DNA from: CAVSUZ01 sp963834715
GTDB taxonomy: Bacteria; Pseudomonadota; Alphaproteobacteria; Acetobacterales; Acetobacteraceae
NCBI GenBank assembly: GCA_963834715.1
Contig: CAWIDE010000003.1
Span: 1-64,000 of the forward strand
DNA length: 64,000 nt
Direction: 5' to 3'
Below, piece after piece: positions 18,454 through 27,842 of the stretch. The notes below the pieces were generated by a model. It had not been told where the DNA came from and did no database searches. It worked only from the letters and a program-made list of their open reading frames with translations. Position 1 is the stretch's first letter. Every line of letters begins with the position of its first letter. The position numbers were made by a program, and so were the translations under genes.

Positions 18454-20910
18454 CTATTCGGATGCAGCCTGTCGCAGCAGTCCGTCTGCGGCGGCGGCCT
18501 GCACGGCTGGCCGGTCCGCTCCCGGGATCGGTTGCACCTCAATCGTGATCTTGTGGATCGTGCCGGTGAACGTTGCCGGCACTCGGTATTCCTCGGTCAC
18601 TGGGGTCGCGAGATCCTCACCGACATCCGCGCCTTCATCCGCGGAGAATATAAAAGGCTGGGTTCTGGCGATCCGGCCTTCCGCGAGGGTAGTTCCGCCC
18701 AGAGAAAGTCGCCCAATACCACCTGCGCCCGGCTTGCCACCATCGTAGGTGAAGTCGAAGCGGAGAACTTGCTCACCTGGCGGCATCGGATTGCTGGCGG
18801 CCACTTCGTAACGCTCGATGCCAAGCCAGTTATAAGTAAATCGTGGTCGCCCATCCTGCAGCCAGAGGCTCCAGCCGCCGAACCTTCCCCCTTGTGCCAA
18901 GATCACTCCCGACGCGCCGGAACTTGGGATTTGCACCTCAGCCAAGACCGAAAACGAGCGGTTCTTCACGTTGATGAAAGCATTCTCTAGCAGTCCAGAC
19001 ATGCCGGGATAGACGGTCAGCGAGGTGCGGCCGCCCATCAAATCCGGACGGCCCGCAACGGCGGCGTTGAACCGCTCTATTGTGCGGTCATCAATTGGGA
19101 GAACGTGGTTTTCGATGGCAACTTTAGTGAACCGATCCTGCATCTCCTTCAGTCTGGCAGGATTGGTTGCAGCGAGATCATTTACGAGACTGAAATCGCC
19201 TCGCGTGTCATAAAGCTCCCACTTGTCATCGGCAAGCCTCGCACGTGGCTTAGGCTCCCAAGGCGCTTTGTGGACCGTCCCAGCCAGCCAACCGTCGTGG
19301 TAGATGGCACGATTCCCGGCGATTTCGAAATACTGTGTCAGATGCCGATCAGGCGCATGGGAATCATCGAACGAATAGACCATACTTGTGCCCTGCATAG
19401 GGATTTGCTCGGTGCCGTTGACCGATTTCGGTTCCGGGAGCCCCGTCACCTCCAGAACTGTTTGGGCGATATCCACCACGTGGTGCCATTGCGAGCGGAT
19501 TTCGTTCTTTGCCTCTATTCCTCTCGGCCAATGCACCACCAGCGGGTTGCGTGTGCCGCCATAGCTGCTCGCGATCTGCTTCGTCCAAGTGAACGGCGTG
19601 TCGCCTGCGACTGCCCAGGCCGCGGCATAATGGCTGTAGGCCAGCGGTCCTCCCAGCAGGTCGATACGATCAAGTTGGATCTCAAGTGGCTCGGAAAAGC
19701 CGTTGGCAAAGGACACCTCGTTGAACAACCCATTGAAGCCGCCCTCGGCGCTCGCGCCGTTGTCGCCGACAACGTAGAAAACGAGCGTATTGTCGAGCTG
19801 GCCCTGGCCTGCAATGGCCTGAATAAGACGGCCAATCTCGTGATCCGTAAACTCGCCAAAACCCGCGAACACTTCCATCTGACGGGCGAACACGCGTTTT
19901 TCGTCAGCTGACAGGCTGGCCCAGTCCTTGATAGCCTCGGGTTTTGGCGCGAGTTTCGTTCCCTGTGGTACAATCCCCAGCGCGATCTGCTTAGCGAGCG
20001 TTTCTTCGCGCAGCTTGTCCCAACCACCGTCGAATTTGCCCTTGTATTTGACGATCCATTCCTCGGGCACGTGATGCGGCGCGTGCACGGCGCCGGGCGC
20101 AAAATACATGAAGAACGGCTTATCGGGTGCGAGCGCCTTGACTGACCGCATCCAATCGATTGCCTGATTCGTCATGTCCGTCATGAAATGATAGTTCGGG
20201 GCGTGCGCCGGCTCGATTTTCGCCGTTCCATCGTAGATCAGCGGTGCCCATTGGTTGGTTTCACCGCCGAGAAAGCCATAGAACTTCTCAAACCCCGAGC
20301 GGGTGGGCCAGCGATCGAACGGTCCGACTGGGCTGATCTCCCATACCGGAGTCTCGTGAGATTTCCCGAATGCCGCCGTTCCGTAGCCGTTCAGGCGAAG
20401 AACTTCCGCCAGCGGCGCGATTGCGTTTGGTCGAACCCCGGTGTTCCCCGGAAAAGCCGTCGCGATCTCGGCTACACTGCCCGTGTTGTTCATGTGAGGG
20501 TTGCGGCCGGTCAGCAGCGCAGCGCGCGTAGGAGAGCACAGGGCCGTCGTATGAAACTGATTGTAACGCAGCCCTTCGTTGGCCAGACGCTCCAAGGCTG
20601 GCATATTGATCGGCCCGCCGAAAGCGCTTGCTTGACCGAACCCCATGTCATCGAGCAGCACAATCAGCACATTGGGGGCGTTGGGTGGGGCTTTGACCTC
20701 GAACCTGGCAGGTGGTGTGACGTTACGCGCATCCAGAACATCGATCGTCGGCGGTTTTGGCTCGGGTATCGGCAGGATGGTGCGGTCCATGGGCATCGCC
20801 GCGGCAGGCTGCGACGTTTGCGCCTGAGCGGTGCTGCCAAAGAAAGAACTACCGAAGGCGGTTGCTAGTCCCGCTTTCGCGCTGGAGACGAACAAGTCGC
20901 GCCGGTTCAT
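18454..20910 (-). CDS. Tat-exported arylsulfatase-type sulfatase
   Basis: 818 aa. The start at 20910 (MNRRDLFVSSAKAGLATAFG) was chosen because GAGAGGGGAA precedes it and it begins directly with a Tat signal. The sulfatase domain opens with PNVLIVLLDDMGFGQASAFGG (metal-binding Asp pair). The formylglycine site is CSPTRAALLTGRNPH (C-x-P-x-R), so Cys must be matured by a formylglycine-generating enzyme. Further metal and substrate ligands lie in GKSHETP and VVGDNGASAEGG. A C-terminal jelly-roll-like extension follows from about residue 640. It hydrolyses sulfate esters in the periplasm; the substrate is unknown. Confidence 0.93.
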   Translation of the reverse strand: MNRRDLFVSSAKAGLATAFGSSFFGSTAQAQTSQPAAAMPMDRTILPIPEPKPPTIDVLDARNVTPPARFEVKAPPNAPNVLIVLLDDMGFGQASAFGGPINMPALERLANEGLRYNQFHTTALCSPTRAALLTGRNPHMNNTGSVAEIATAFPGNTGVRPNAIAPLAEVLRLNGYGTAAFGKSHETPVWEISPVGPFDRWPTRSGFEKFYGFLGGETNQWAPLIYDGTAKIEPAHAPNYHFMTDMTNQAIDWMRSVKALAPDKPFFMYFAPGAVHAPHHVPEEWIVKYKGKFDGGWDKLREETLAKQIALGIVPQGTKLAPKPEAIKDWASLSADEKRVFARQMEVFAGFGEFTDHEIGRLIQAIAGQGQLDNTLVFYVVGDNGASAEGGFNGLFNEVSFANGFSEPLEIQLDRIDLLGGPLAYSHYAAAWAVAGDTPFTWTKQIASSYGGTRNPLVVHWPRGIEAKNEIRSQWHHVVDIAQTVLEVTGLPEPKSVNGTEQIPMQGTSMVYSFDDSHAPDRHLTQYFEIAGNRAIYHDGWLAGTVHKAPWEPKPRARLADDKWELYDTRGDFSLVNDLAATNPARLKEMQDRFTKVAIENHVLPIDDRTIERFNAAVAGRPDLMGGRTSLTVYPGMSGLLENAFINVKNRSFSVLAEVQIPSSGASGVILAQGGRFGGWSLWLQDGRPRFTYNWLGIERYEVAASNPMPPGEQVLRFDFTYDGGKPGAGGIGRLSLGGTTLAEGRIARTQPFIFSADEGADVGEDLATPVTEEYRVPATFTGTIHKITIEVQPIPGADRPAVQAAAADGLLRQAASE

Positions 20911-21548
20911 TCGTATTCCCCTCTCCGCTGCATCGCGCACGATGCCTTCCTTCCCGCTTACCGCCAAGTGACAAATTCGATCCGTTCATGGCCGGTTGGC
21001 GCCGACCGACCGCAACGACGCGAGCGCAGGACCGGCCGCTCCGGACTGTCAGTGCTGAGCAGCCTATTGGCCGGGCACGCAGAGGGGCTGGGGTCGCTAA
21101 TGTCTCGATCAATCCATCGTTCGGCGGCTACATCGCCAGCAACTTAGGCACAGCCGCTGCGCAAGTCGGAAATTACGGTACAGTTGTTTCCGCCCGCATC
21201 GGGCAATAGCGGCAAAGTGTGAATGCGATTTTTCGAATGAGTTTGCCGTGGGTTGGTTGACGCCATTGCGCGCGGGCAAGGCGGGGCGGGGCTGTGAACT
21301 CCGTCCCGAAGCGTTGTAACCTTACTGAGCCGCCATTCGCAGATCCGGATGACTGGCCAATGCCCCTCGCGCCAGTCGCGCCGCGGCTCGCACTCGTATA
21401 ATAATCCCCGTCAGGCCGCCCGCTGCCATTCGATTTTAAGTTGACGACCCCAAACTCTCGGTAGCAGCATGCTTCCTTGCAGATCGAAGGGGCCGAGCGG
21501 GGGCTATCACACCTCCGCACGGCCTGACCCCACGGCCAAGGAGGAGCA
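20911..21548. other. Divergent intergenic region, sulfatase / DUF2092
   Basis: 638 bp separating divergent genes and so holding both promoters. No gene is convincing. A plus frame ending ANVSINPSFGGYIASNLGTA near 21209 looks protein-like but has no start or ribosome site and may be a remnant. Confidence 0.35.
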
Positions 21549-22355
21549 ATGTCTCCAAGCATCGGACAAGCCGTTTGCGGCATGAGTTGCAGAACGTGGC
21601 TCGGCAGCCTCGGGCGGGTTGCGGCAATCGTGGGCATGATGTTCGCTCTCCTCCCCGCCGCGCGTGCCGAGAACACGGCCGACGACGCGCGCTCCGTTCT
21701 CAAGGCGATGGCGGACTATCTGGTCAGCCAGAAGACAATCGAGTACACCTTCGATTCTTCCATCGAGGTGATCACACCGGAAATTCAGAAGATCCAGTAC
21801 ACCAGCTCCGGCCACGCTCGTCTCGAACGGCCCGACAAGCTGCGCGTAACCCGCCTCGGTGGCACTGGCGAGCTTGATCTCTTCTTCAACGGCAAGACCG
21901 CGACGCTCTACGGGCCAGGCGTTAAGATATACGCAGAGGTCGGCAGCGCAAGCTCGATCGACCAGTTGATCGACGAGCTGGAACACAAATACGGCTTCGC
22001 CGGCCCCGGCGCCGATCTGCTGCTGTCCAACGCTTATGACACCCTGATGGCGAACGTGATCGCCGCCAGGTACCTGGGTACCGGAATGATCGGCGGAGTG
22101 AGGTGCGACCACGTCGCCTTCCGCACCCGCGAGACCGATTGGCAGCTGTGGGTCCAGATCGGCGCCGAGGCGATTCCGCGTAAATTCGTCATCGCCAGCA
22201 AGACTATCGCCGCAGCGCCAGAATACAGCGTGGTGGTGACGGGCTGGAAGACCAGCGTAAAAGTTGATCCGAGCGAGTTCGACTTCACGCCGCCGCCTGA
22301 CGCAAAAAAGGGTACACTTGCAGACCTCGCCGGTCTCGATGAATTTCCGCATTAG
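21549..22355 (+). CDS. Secreted DUF2092 family protein
   Basis: 268 aa, AGGAGG immediately upstream. Signal peptide over about residues 15-42 (hydrophobic core VAAIVGMMFALLPAARA, cleavage before ENTAD). The mature part matches DUF2092: DARSVLKAMADYLVSQKTIEYTFDSSIEV, then a domain with KLRVTRLG, LFFNGKTATLYGP, ARYLGTGMIGGVRCDHVAFRTRETDWQLWVQ and the C-terminal VDPSEFDFTPPPDA. The fold resembles LolA/LppX-like lipid-carrier barrels; a role in the periplasm is likely but undefined. It is followed at 21 bp by a small exported protein. Confidence 0.85.
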   Translation: MSPSIGQAVCGMSCRTWLGSLGRVAAIVGMMFALLPAARAENTADDARSVLKAMADYLVSQKTIEYTFDSSIEVITPEIQKIQYTSSGHARLERPDKLRVTRLGGTGELDLFFNGKTATLYGPGVKIYAEVGSASSIDQLIDELEHKYGFAGPGADLLLSNAYDTLMANVIAARYLGTGMIGGVRCDHVAFRTRETDWQLWVQIGAEAIPRKFVIASKTIAAAPEYSVVVTGWKTSVKVDPSEFDFTPPPDAKKGTLADLAGLDEFPH

Positions 22356-22376
22356 TGCGGCGCTGGGGAACAATCA

Positions 22377-22616
22377 ATGAGGAAGCAAATGGGAAAGATC
22401 GGAATCACACTGCCACGGGTCGCGATCGCGGCTGCGGCGGCGTTCGCGGCATTGCTCTGGGGCGGAAGCCTGCTGCCCGGTGCCGCCCCGAAATCGTTGT
22501 CGTTCGTCGCGACCGCCTATGCCTGGGTCGGCCGGCCGGCCACCCCGGTCAGCTATGCCGGCGTCGCGCGCCGGACGACGCGCAGGGCGGTTGTGGCAAC
22601 GACGCCGTACCGCTAA
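22377..22616 (+). CDS. Small exported protein, 79 aa, next to DUF2092
   Basis: MRKQMGKIGITLPRVAIAAAAAFAALLWGGSLLPG is a signal or anchor segment; the rest is VATAYAWVGRPATPVSYAGVARRTTRR. GGGGAA precedes the ATG; a second in-frame ATG at 22389 is possible. Probably co-transcribed with the DUF2092 gene. No domain recognised. Confidence 0.6.
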   Translation: MRKQMGKIGITLPRVAIAAAAAFAALLWGGSLLPGAAPKSLSFVATAYAWVGRPATPVSYAGVARRTTRRAVVATTPYR

Positions 22617-22716
22617 CCGATCACGCCGCTGCCTCTCTGGTCCAGGGCGGGGCGCCTTCCTCTATCGCCGCCCCTCCGGATATGGCACAGCAAGAGCCGC
22701 CCTTCGGGACGGCTTG

Positions 22717-22953
22717 TCACGGGATGAAGCCGCATTCGAACATCTTGTTGGCAATTGGCGCGGCGACCTTGTTGAGGAATGCTTCCCGCATCTGCGGATC
22801 CTGACCCAGCATCTGCACGGCGCGGTGCACGCGCTGGCCGGTGGGGTGATGCGCCCGCTGAACCCCGAGCTGCTCGCAGGAGGAGCTTTGATATTTCTGG
22901 ACTGCCCGATCGGCCCGGCGATCAATGATCGGGTACCGCGACGGTCGAAGCTA
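22717..22953 (-). pseudogene. C-terminal fragment of a small secreted conserved protein
   Basis: The minus frame reads YPIIDRRADRAVQKYQSSSCEQL, then GQRVHRAVQMLGQDPQMREAFLNKVAAPIANKMFECGFIP and TGA. This highly conserved C-terminal half (two cysteines, AAPIANKMFECG..P ending) is typical of small exported proteins in alphaproteobacteria that also carry a signal peptide. Here the upstream frame meets TAG just beyond 22953 and there is no start codon, so the N-terminal half is gone. It converges on the DUF2092 pair. Confidence 0.6.
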
Positions 22954-23153
22954 GAGTACAAACCACCGCCGGGATCACTCCAGGCGCGTTGTTTTCGTTG
23001 AGATCGTCAGGCCGGAACGAGCGGGCCACTTAGAGACGTGATAGTAACCAGCATCCCTTTTCCGGAGCCATGTCGAGCTTCCAGCGTTAACCTCCCAACA
23101 CACTACGCGTCTCTCACGCTCGTGTCATCCCATTGCCACAATGGGGCGGCGAG

Positions 23154-23270
23154 ATGAGACCTTTAGACCTCATCGGGAAGCGGTTTGGCAGATTGACCGT
23201 CATAAGCCGGGCTGCTAACACATGGGACGGAAGGTATCCGCTGTGGCGGAAGCGCCCTATCTGGGAGTAG
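23154..23270 (+). pseudogene. AP2/HNH-type phage protein, N-terminal fragment
   Basis: ATG at 23154: MRPLDLIGKRFGRLTVISRAANTWDGRYPLW. The phrase G-x-RFGRLTVI.RA is the standard opening of phage AP2/HNH DNA-binding proteins, which continue with zinc-coordinating cysteines (WxCxCxCG). Those residues are missing and the frame ends at TAG after 38 codons. It marks the left edge of island B. Confidence 0.5.
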
Positions 23271-23963
23271 TAGAACAGCGCAACCCGGCCATGCTCCACT
23301 TATCCCACGTCGAAGACGAGCCCGCCGAGCAGCCTGGGATAGAGCAGCCCCGGCGGCGGCGTAAACGCACCCTGAAGCCTGAATTGCCGCTATCTGAGCC
23401 TGGGCCCGAGCCTGGCCCGGAGCCCGAGGCTGAGCCGGTGCCGCGCCGGCCCGGCCGCCCCTGCACCTATCGCCGCGAGATCGCCGATGCGATTTGCCAT
23501 CGGCTTGCGACGGGCGAAAGCCTGAAGTCGATCTGCGAGAGCGATGGCATGCCGCCGCGGAAAACGGTTTGCCAATGGGCGGAAGACGACTGGGACGGTT
23601 TTGCCGAACGGTATCACAACGCGCGGCGGCTGGGCTACGAGGTCATGGCCGATGAAATCCTGGAAATCGCCGACGAACTCGAGCAACGACTGAGTGATGC
23701 ACGATGGTACGCTGGTGGGGGATCACGAGCATATCCACCGCTCACGGCTGCGCGTTGATACGCCGAAATGGGTGTTGGCCAAGGCGCTGCCCAAAATTTA
23801 TGGCGATAAGATACAGACCGAGATCAGCGGCGGGCTGGACGTGACTGCGCAGCGTGCCGAGACCGAGGCGCTGGTGGAGGCGCTGAAGCGGCTGGATATA
23901 ACTGAGCTGCGGATGATGATTGGGTTTTATCGCAAGGCCGGGCTGGCGCTGCCGGGGGAATGA
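23222..23963 (+). pseudogene. Terminase small-subunit-like protein, frameshift plus nonsense
   Basis: First frame: RPGRPCTYRREIADAICHRLATGESLKSICESDGMPPRKTVCQWAEDDWDGFAERYHNARRLGYEVMADEILEIAD, a helix-turn-helix DNA-recognition region typical of small terminases. The second half is in another frame: HDGTLVGDHEHIHRSRLRVDTPKWVLAKALPKIYGDKIQTEISG, also typical. An extra A near 23676 (GAACTCG where GACTCG would keep frame) and a TGA at 23691 (where TGG is expected) separate them. The start is uncertain (23222 or 23282). A proline/glutamate-rich linker precedes the HTH. Confidence 0.7.
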
Positions 23964-24063
23964 CGGGGCGCGCGCATTCACGCGTCCGCGATCGAAATCC
24001 ACATAGAAGGCCGTAGACACTGGCGCAGGCGCGGAGCGCTACCGCACCATACCTCCAGATGCA

Positions 24064-24276
24064 CTAAAGGCACAGGCGCCGAAAAAACGGGGTTGTCATC
24101 GTCATTGCCGCTGCATCGGCATCTGCTCGCCCAACGCCTTCGGCCACACCGGCCAAGTCGAATGCGATGAGTTGCGGACCGCCGACCATGCGCTGCCCGG
24201 CCATGATCTCGCGGCCACGGCGAAGGATCTCGCGCAGAGCGGTGCGGAGGCGTTCAGCTGCATCGGCTCCGACCAT
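24064..24276 (-). CDS. Small unrecognised island protein, 70 aa
   Basis: MVGADAAERLRTALREILRRGREIMAGQRMVGGPQLIAFDLAGVAEG. Its middle (ALREI..R...I.AGQR.V) resembles the C-terminal end of the 172-aa protein at 28769-29287 (ALREIPARAEDIIAGQRLVE), suggesting related or duplicated island sequence. The end is hydrophobic and may be out of frame. No strong ribosome site. Confidence 0.35.
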   Translation of the reverse strand: MVGADAAERLRTALREILRRGREIMAGQRMVGGPQLIAFDLAGVAEGVGRADADAAAMTMTTPFFRRLCL

Positions 24277-24337
24277 TACCGATGCTCTCTCTGCGTGGTG
24301 CAGTGAACGATCTCCGGCCTACGGATGAGCGCCGCCG

Positions 24338-24424
24338 CGTGGCAGGGTTCGGCTCCTGGTCCCACAGGATTGCCCACTCATGCCGGGACGCCTCAACCTC
24401 GCCCTCGTGGAAGGCGCATTCCGC
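24338..24424 (-). pseudogene. Remnant paralogue of the 15739-16022 island gene
   Basis: The minus frame gives ECAFHEGEVEASRHEWAILWDQEPNP, matching WYDWHEGEVEAPHYDWAIMRDQEPNP encoded at 15900-15990. No start or full domain remains. It ties islands A and B to the same element family. Confidence 0.55.
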
Positions 24425-24474
24425 GCCGCGCAGATGGCCGGCGGAAGGCGGATGGGTGGCCGCCGTCAGGCCGC

Positions 24475-24617
24475 TGAATGTGCAACCTGTGCAAAATGTG
24501 CAACCTAAAGTGCTCTCAGACTTTCTAGGGACCTGTATTTTTGTTTAACCCATTTTTCCCCGCGCGCCCGCGTGTATGGAGGCTTAGGTTGCACAGGATG
24601 CACAGGTTGCACATTCA
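24475..24617. repeat. 34-bp inverted repeat with internal TGTGCAACC units
   Basis: Left arm 24475-24508 and right arm 24584-24617 (reverse complement) agree at 31 of 34 positions and are separated by 75 bp. Each arm contains TGTGCAACC twice, with TGTGCA between, so six related units lie within 143 bp. The right arm includes the stop codon of the primase-helicase gene. Repeated units beside a replication gene suggest an iteron origin or operator; a transcription terminator role is also possible. Confidence 0.75.
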
Positions 24618-27600
24618 CCGCCCTGCCCTCACGACGAACGTCCCCCCGTGGCCTCTCTCAGCGAAGTACCGGAGCACGAGAACTTCGTCCCCAACCTGGA
24701 CCGGAGCGTCCACCAGGGCCTTTAGCACCCAGGTAATGACGCGGGCCGTCACCACCTTGATTGCCTTCCCGCTGGCGGCTTCCAGGGAGGCTTTGAACTC
24801 GATGGCGCCGTCGTCGGCCTCACCGGCATAGGCGGCAATAGCAGCCGCTTGGCAACCATACGCCCATCTGGTGCGGATCACGTCGAGCACGGTGGCGAGG
24901 CTGGAGCTTTGTTCCTCCTCGGACTCGCCGGCGAGAAACAAGCTCTTGAACCTGATCGTTCAGGTTGGCAGTTCGGGTGCGGATCGAAGGCCAGGGCCCC
25001 GACGTGCTCGGCGTGTTGTTTGGCCGCGTGCTCGATGGCCGAGCCGATCAGGTGCCACCAATCCTTGAACCTGGTTTCAGCCGGTCCGTTGGAACCGGGT
25101 CGCAAACGTGGATTGCCAAGCAGGATAGTATAGAGCGCGGCGAGGATCTGACCGCGGTGGGCTTCGGTCCAGGCAATCGGGGTGCTGTGCCTGAACGTGC
25201 GGTTTTCGGGGTCAGGCCGATCAACAGACAGACGAGCAATCAGCGACCGGGACGCCAAGTCGCCACGTGGGGCGACGTTGTTGCCGGTGAACCCCATGAC
25301 TGAGGTGGCATTGACATTGCGGGTGTTTGACTTCGCACAGCACGCGATCACTGTATTGCGCGGTGGTCAGTGCCTTCTCTATCGACGGGCATGAGATGGC
25401 GGCGCCCCGCGGGATATTATCCCACATCAGGAGCGGAATGCCGGTGATAAGGTAGGCAAACAGAGCCTTGCGGCATTCCTCTTCGTTTGGTGACCACGCT
25501 GCCGCTGCGGCACGTGCCCCTAGGGCGGCCATGGAAATCATGTTGACCGCAGTCGTCTTGCCTCCGCCCCTCTGGCCAGCGGTAATGAAGAATGCGGGGC
25601 GCTCCGGCAAAAGGAGGCGTTCCAGGATGGTCAGGGTCATCGCGACCAAAGTGCACTTACCCTGGTAATCCGTGGCGACGTCGCACAGCCACTCGTCGGT
25701 CAGGAACCGCATGGCCTCCGCTACCGCCGTCGCCGTGCAGTCCTCCTGACGAGGCAGGAGGGCCTGTAGTTCGCGTGGCACCCGGAACACGACGCCGTAG
25801 CGGCGATCCAGCCCGTGCCCTGACAAGATGCTGCCGTCCGGCAACACCATCGGCATGGAGGCGACGGCGAGCACTGTAGGCAGCGCATTATCCCTGCGCC
25901 GCAGGAAGTGCGTCACGAAGGGACCTGGGAGATGCACAGGGCGGAGGGTCTTAGGGTCGTAATATTCGATATAGTGCTCGATCAGCTCGGCAAGTTGTAT
26001 CTCATCGAAGCGTGTCAGCAGCGGCTGCTCCGGGGCTGGTAGCCGCGTCTCGTCAGTCTCTTCGCTGTTCGACCCCGGGGCGGTCAGGGTATGCAGCAAT
26101 GGCACGCGGTTGCAGGTAATTGCGGTACTGAAGCCTTCGTTGTCCCGCATCGGCGGTTCGGGCTCGTCTATCTTCCCAAGCACTTCGTTGAGCACCTGCA
26201 TATGCGGCAGCCATTCGGCGTTGGTGTTTGGGACCTCAATCCGCGGTCGCGGGTCCTGCCGTTCTGCGGTGCGACGGTTCTGCTCTTCCTGTTGGAGCTG
26301 CCGGCGCTGCTCCTGAGTGGCAGCTTTCAGCTTGCGGTCGATGGCGCGCTTGCCGACGCCCGCACGTTGAGCGGTCAGATCACGCAGTCGCTCTAACTGA
26401 TCGGCATCGAGATCAGCGCAGAGGGCGAGGCGCACAAAGGTATTGGAAATCTGGTCTTTCTCCGCCTTATTCAGCGCGGCCTCGACGGCGGCGGCATCCA
26501 GTTTCAGTTCATAGACCGTCCGGCCGTGGGCGAAGCTGTGGATCCAGGGCGTCCCATCCGCCCGGCGCATGATTTTTGCCTTGCAGCGGCCGTATTCGAC
26601 GCCTTCGAGGGGATCGGCCAACGTGGCGCCTTCAAACCGGGCGGGATCGGCGAGTACATCGGCGACGGTGGTGCCTGCCAGTTCCTCATCGTCGAACGCC
26701 AGCACGACGGGCGGCAGCAAGACGCCCTCGCACTGCCGGGCGATGACCTCGGGGGGAACGCTATGGCGCTTTGCCTGGTCCCTGATGAAGGCTTCCCGGG
26801 CTTTGGCGGATTCTGGCGCGAGGCGGTGCGCTTCTTTGGCGCGCAGTTCCTTGAGCTTGGCTTGTTCAACGATACTTAGCGGCGGGCAGGTAGCGACGGT
26901 ATCCAGCACGTCGCCTTCATGGGCGACGGGCGTCCGGCTGTGCTGATCCTGCCCCAGCGGTGGCACCAGGTCCGGAGGGCCTTCAAACACCAATCGCTCT
27001 GGGCCGAACACCATATGATCGATGATGCTGCGGTCGAGGAGCTGGCCGCCGGCGCCAACCATCTTCCAGCCCAGCCCCGCGAGCCAGCAACGCTCGTGCA
27101 GCGCCTTCAGGAAGCGTTCGGCGTCCGTGCCATCCTGGATCTGGGCGAAGATATGCCAGCCGCCGGAGTCAGCGAACCTCTCGTTGGTATCCGAACGGAA
27201 AAGGCCGGAGCTGGTCGATTTCCGCACAATGCAGGCGACGTTCGCGAGCGCGGGCAGCACGGACATCAGCGCGGCGCCAAACCAGCCGAGCGCGTGAATG
27301 CGCTGCTCCACGTCCTTCGGCATGCCCTTCGTGTCGTGGTCAAAGAGCACGTAAGTCGGCTGTTCCCGATAGAAGATATTGGCGCCGGTGCGGGCAATCA
27401 GATCCGGCCTGGGGGTGCCATTGAGTTTGTCGAGCGCGGTTTTGGTGGCGATCTCCACTTCATCCGGCAGCCCGGGCCGGAGCATGCCGAGGGCGAGAGC
27501 GTGGTTGGATTTGAGGCCGCCGATCAGTTCGGCGAGTTCCTGGATATTGGCGACTTTGACACGCTCAGCGCTGCCGGCCGACATCACGCAGGCGCTGCCA

Positions 27601-27692
27601 TCGGAGACTGGCTCGCCGTCCGGCCCGAGCGATATGCGTTTGGTGAGTGGGCCGCCGCGCTTGACAAACCCGGTGAGCTCGATCGCGGCCAT
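24615..27692 (-). pseudogene. Primase-helicase-like replication protein, two frameshifts
   Basis: About 1025 codons if joined. The N-terminal part has primase-like features (TYVLFDHDTKGMP, a DNA-polymerase/primase-type acidic cluster; GGWHIFAQI) and a long helical linker with RRQLQQEEQNRR. The C-terminal ATPase has Walker A FITAGQRGGGKTTAVN near residue 715 and LLMWDN near 755. The frame then shifts near 25340; homology resumes as ATSVMGFTGNNVAPRGDLASRSLIARL. It shifts again near 24950 to LFLAGESEEEQSSS. The domain layout fits replication proteins of integrative elements and phage satellites. Either a pseudogene or two sequencing indels. Confidence 0.7.
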
Positions 27693-27842
27693 GGTCAGCG
27701 CCCGTCAAACCGATATGCCCGGGCGAATCGGTGAATCGGGCAGAGTGCCTTACGACGACGCCCGCGGCATCCGTGGGATCGCTCCCCAAAAGGGAGCGTG
27801 GATTTGCAACGGGAATCGACTCTGACGAGTGCGGCGTAAGGG

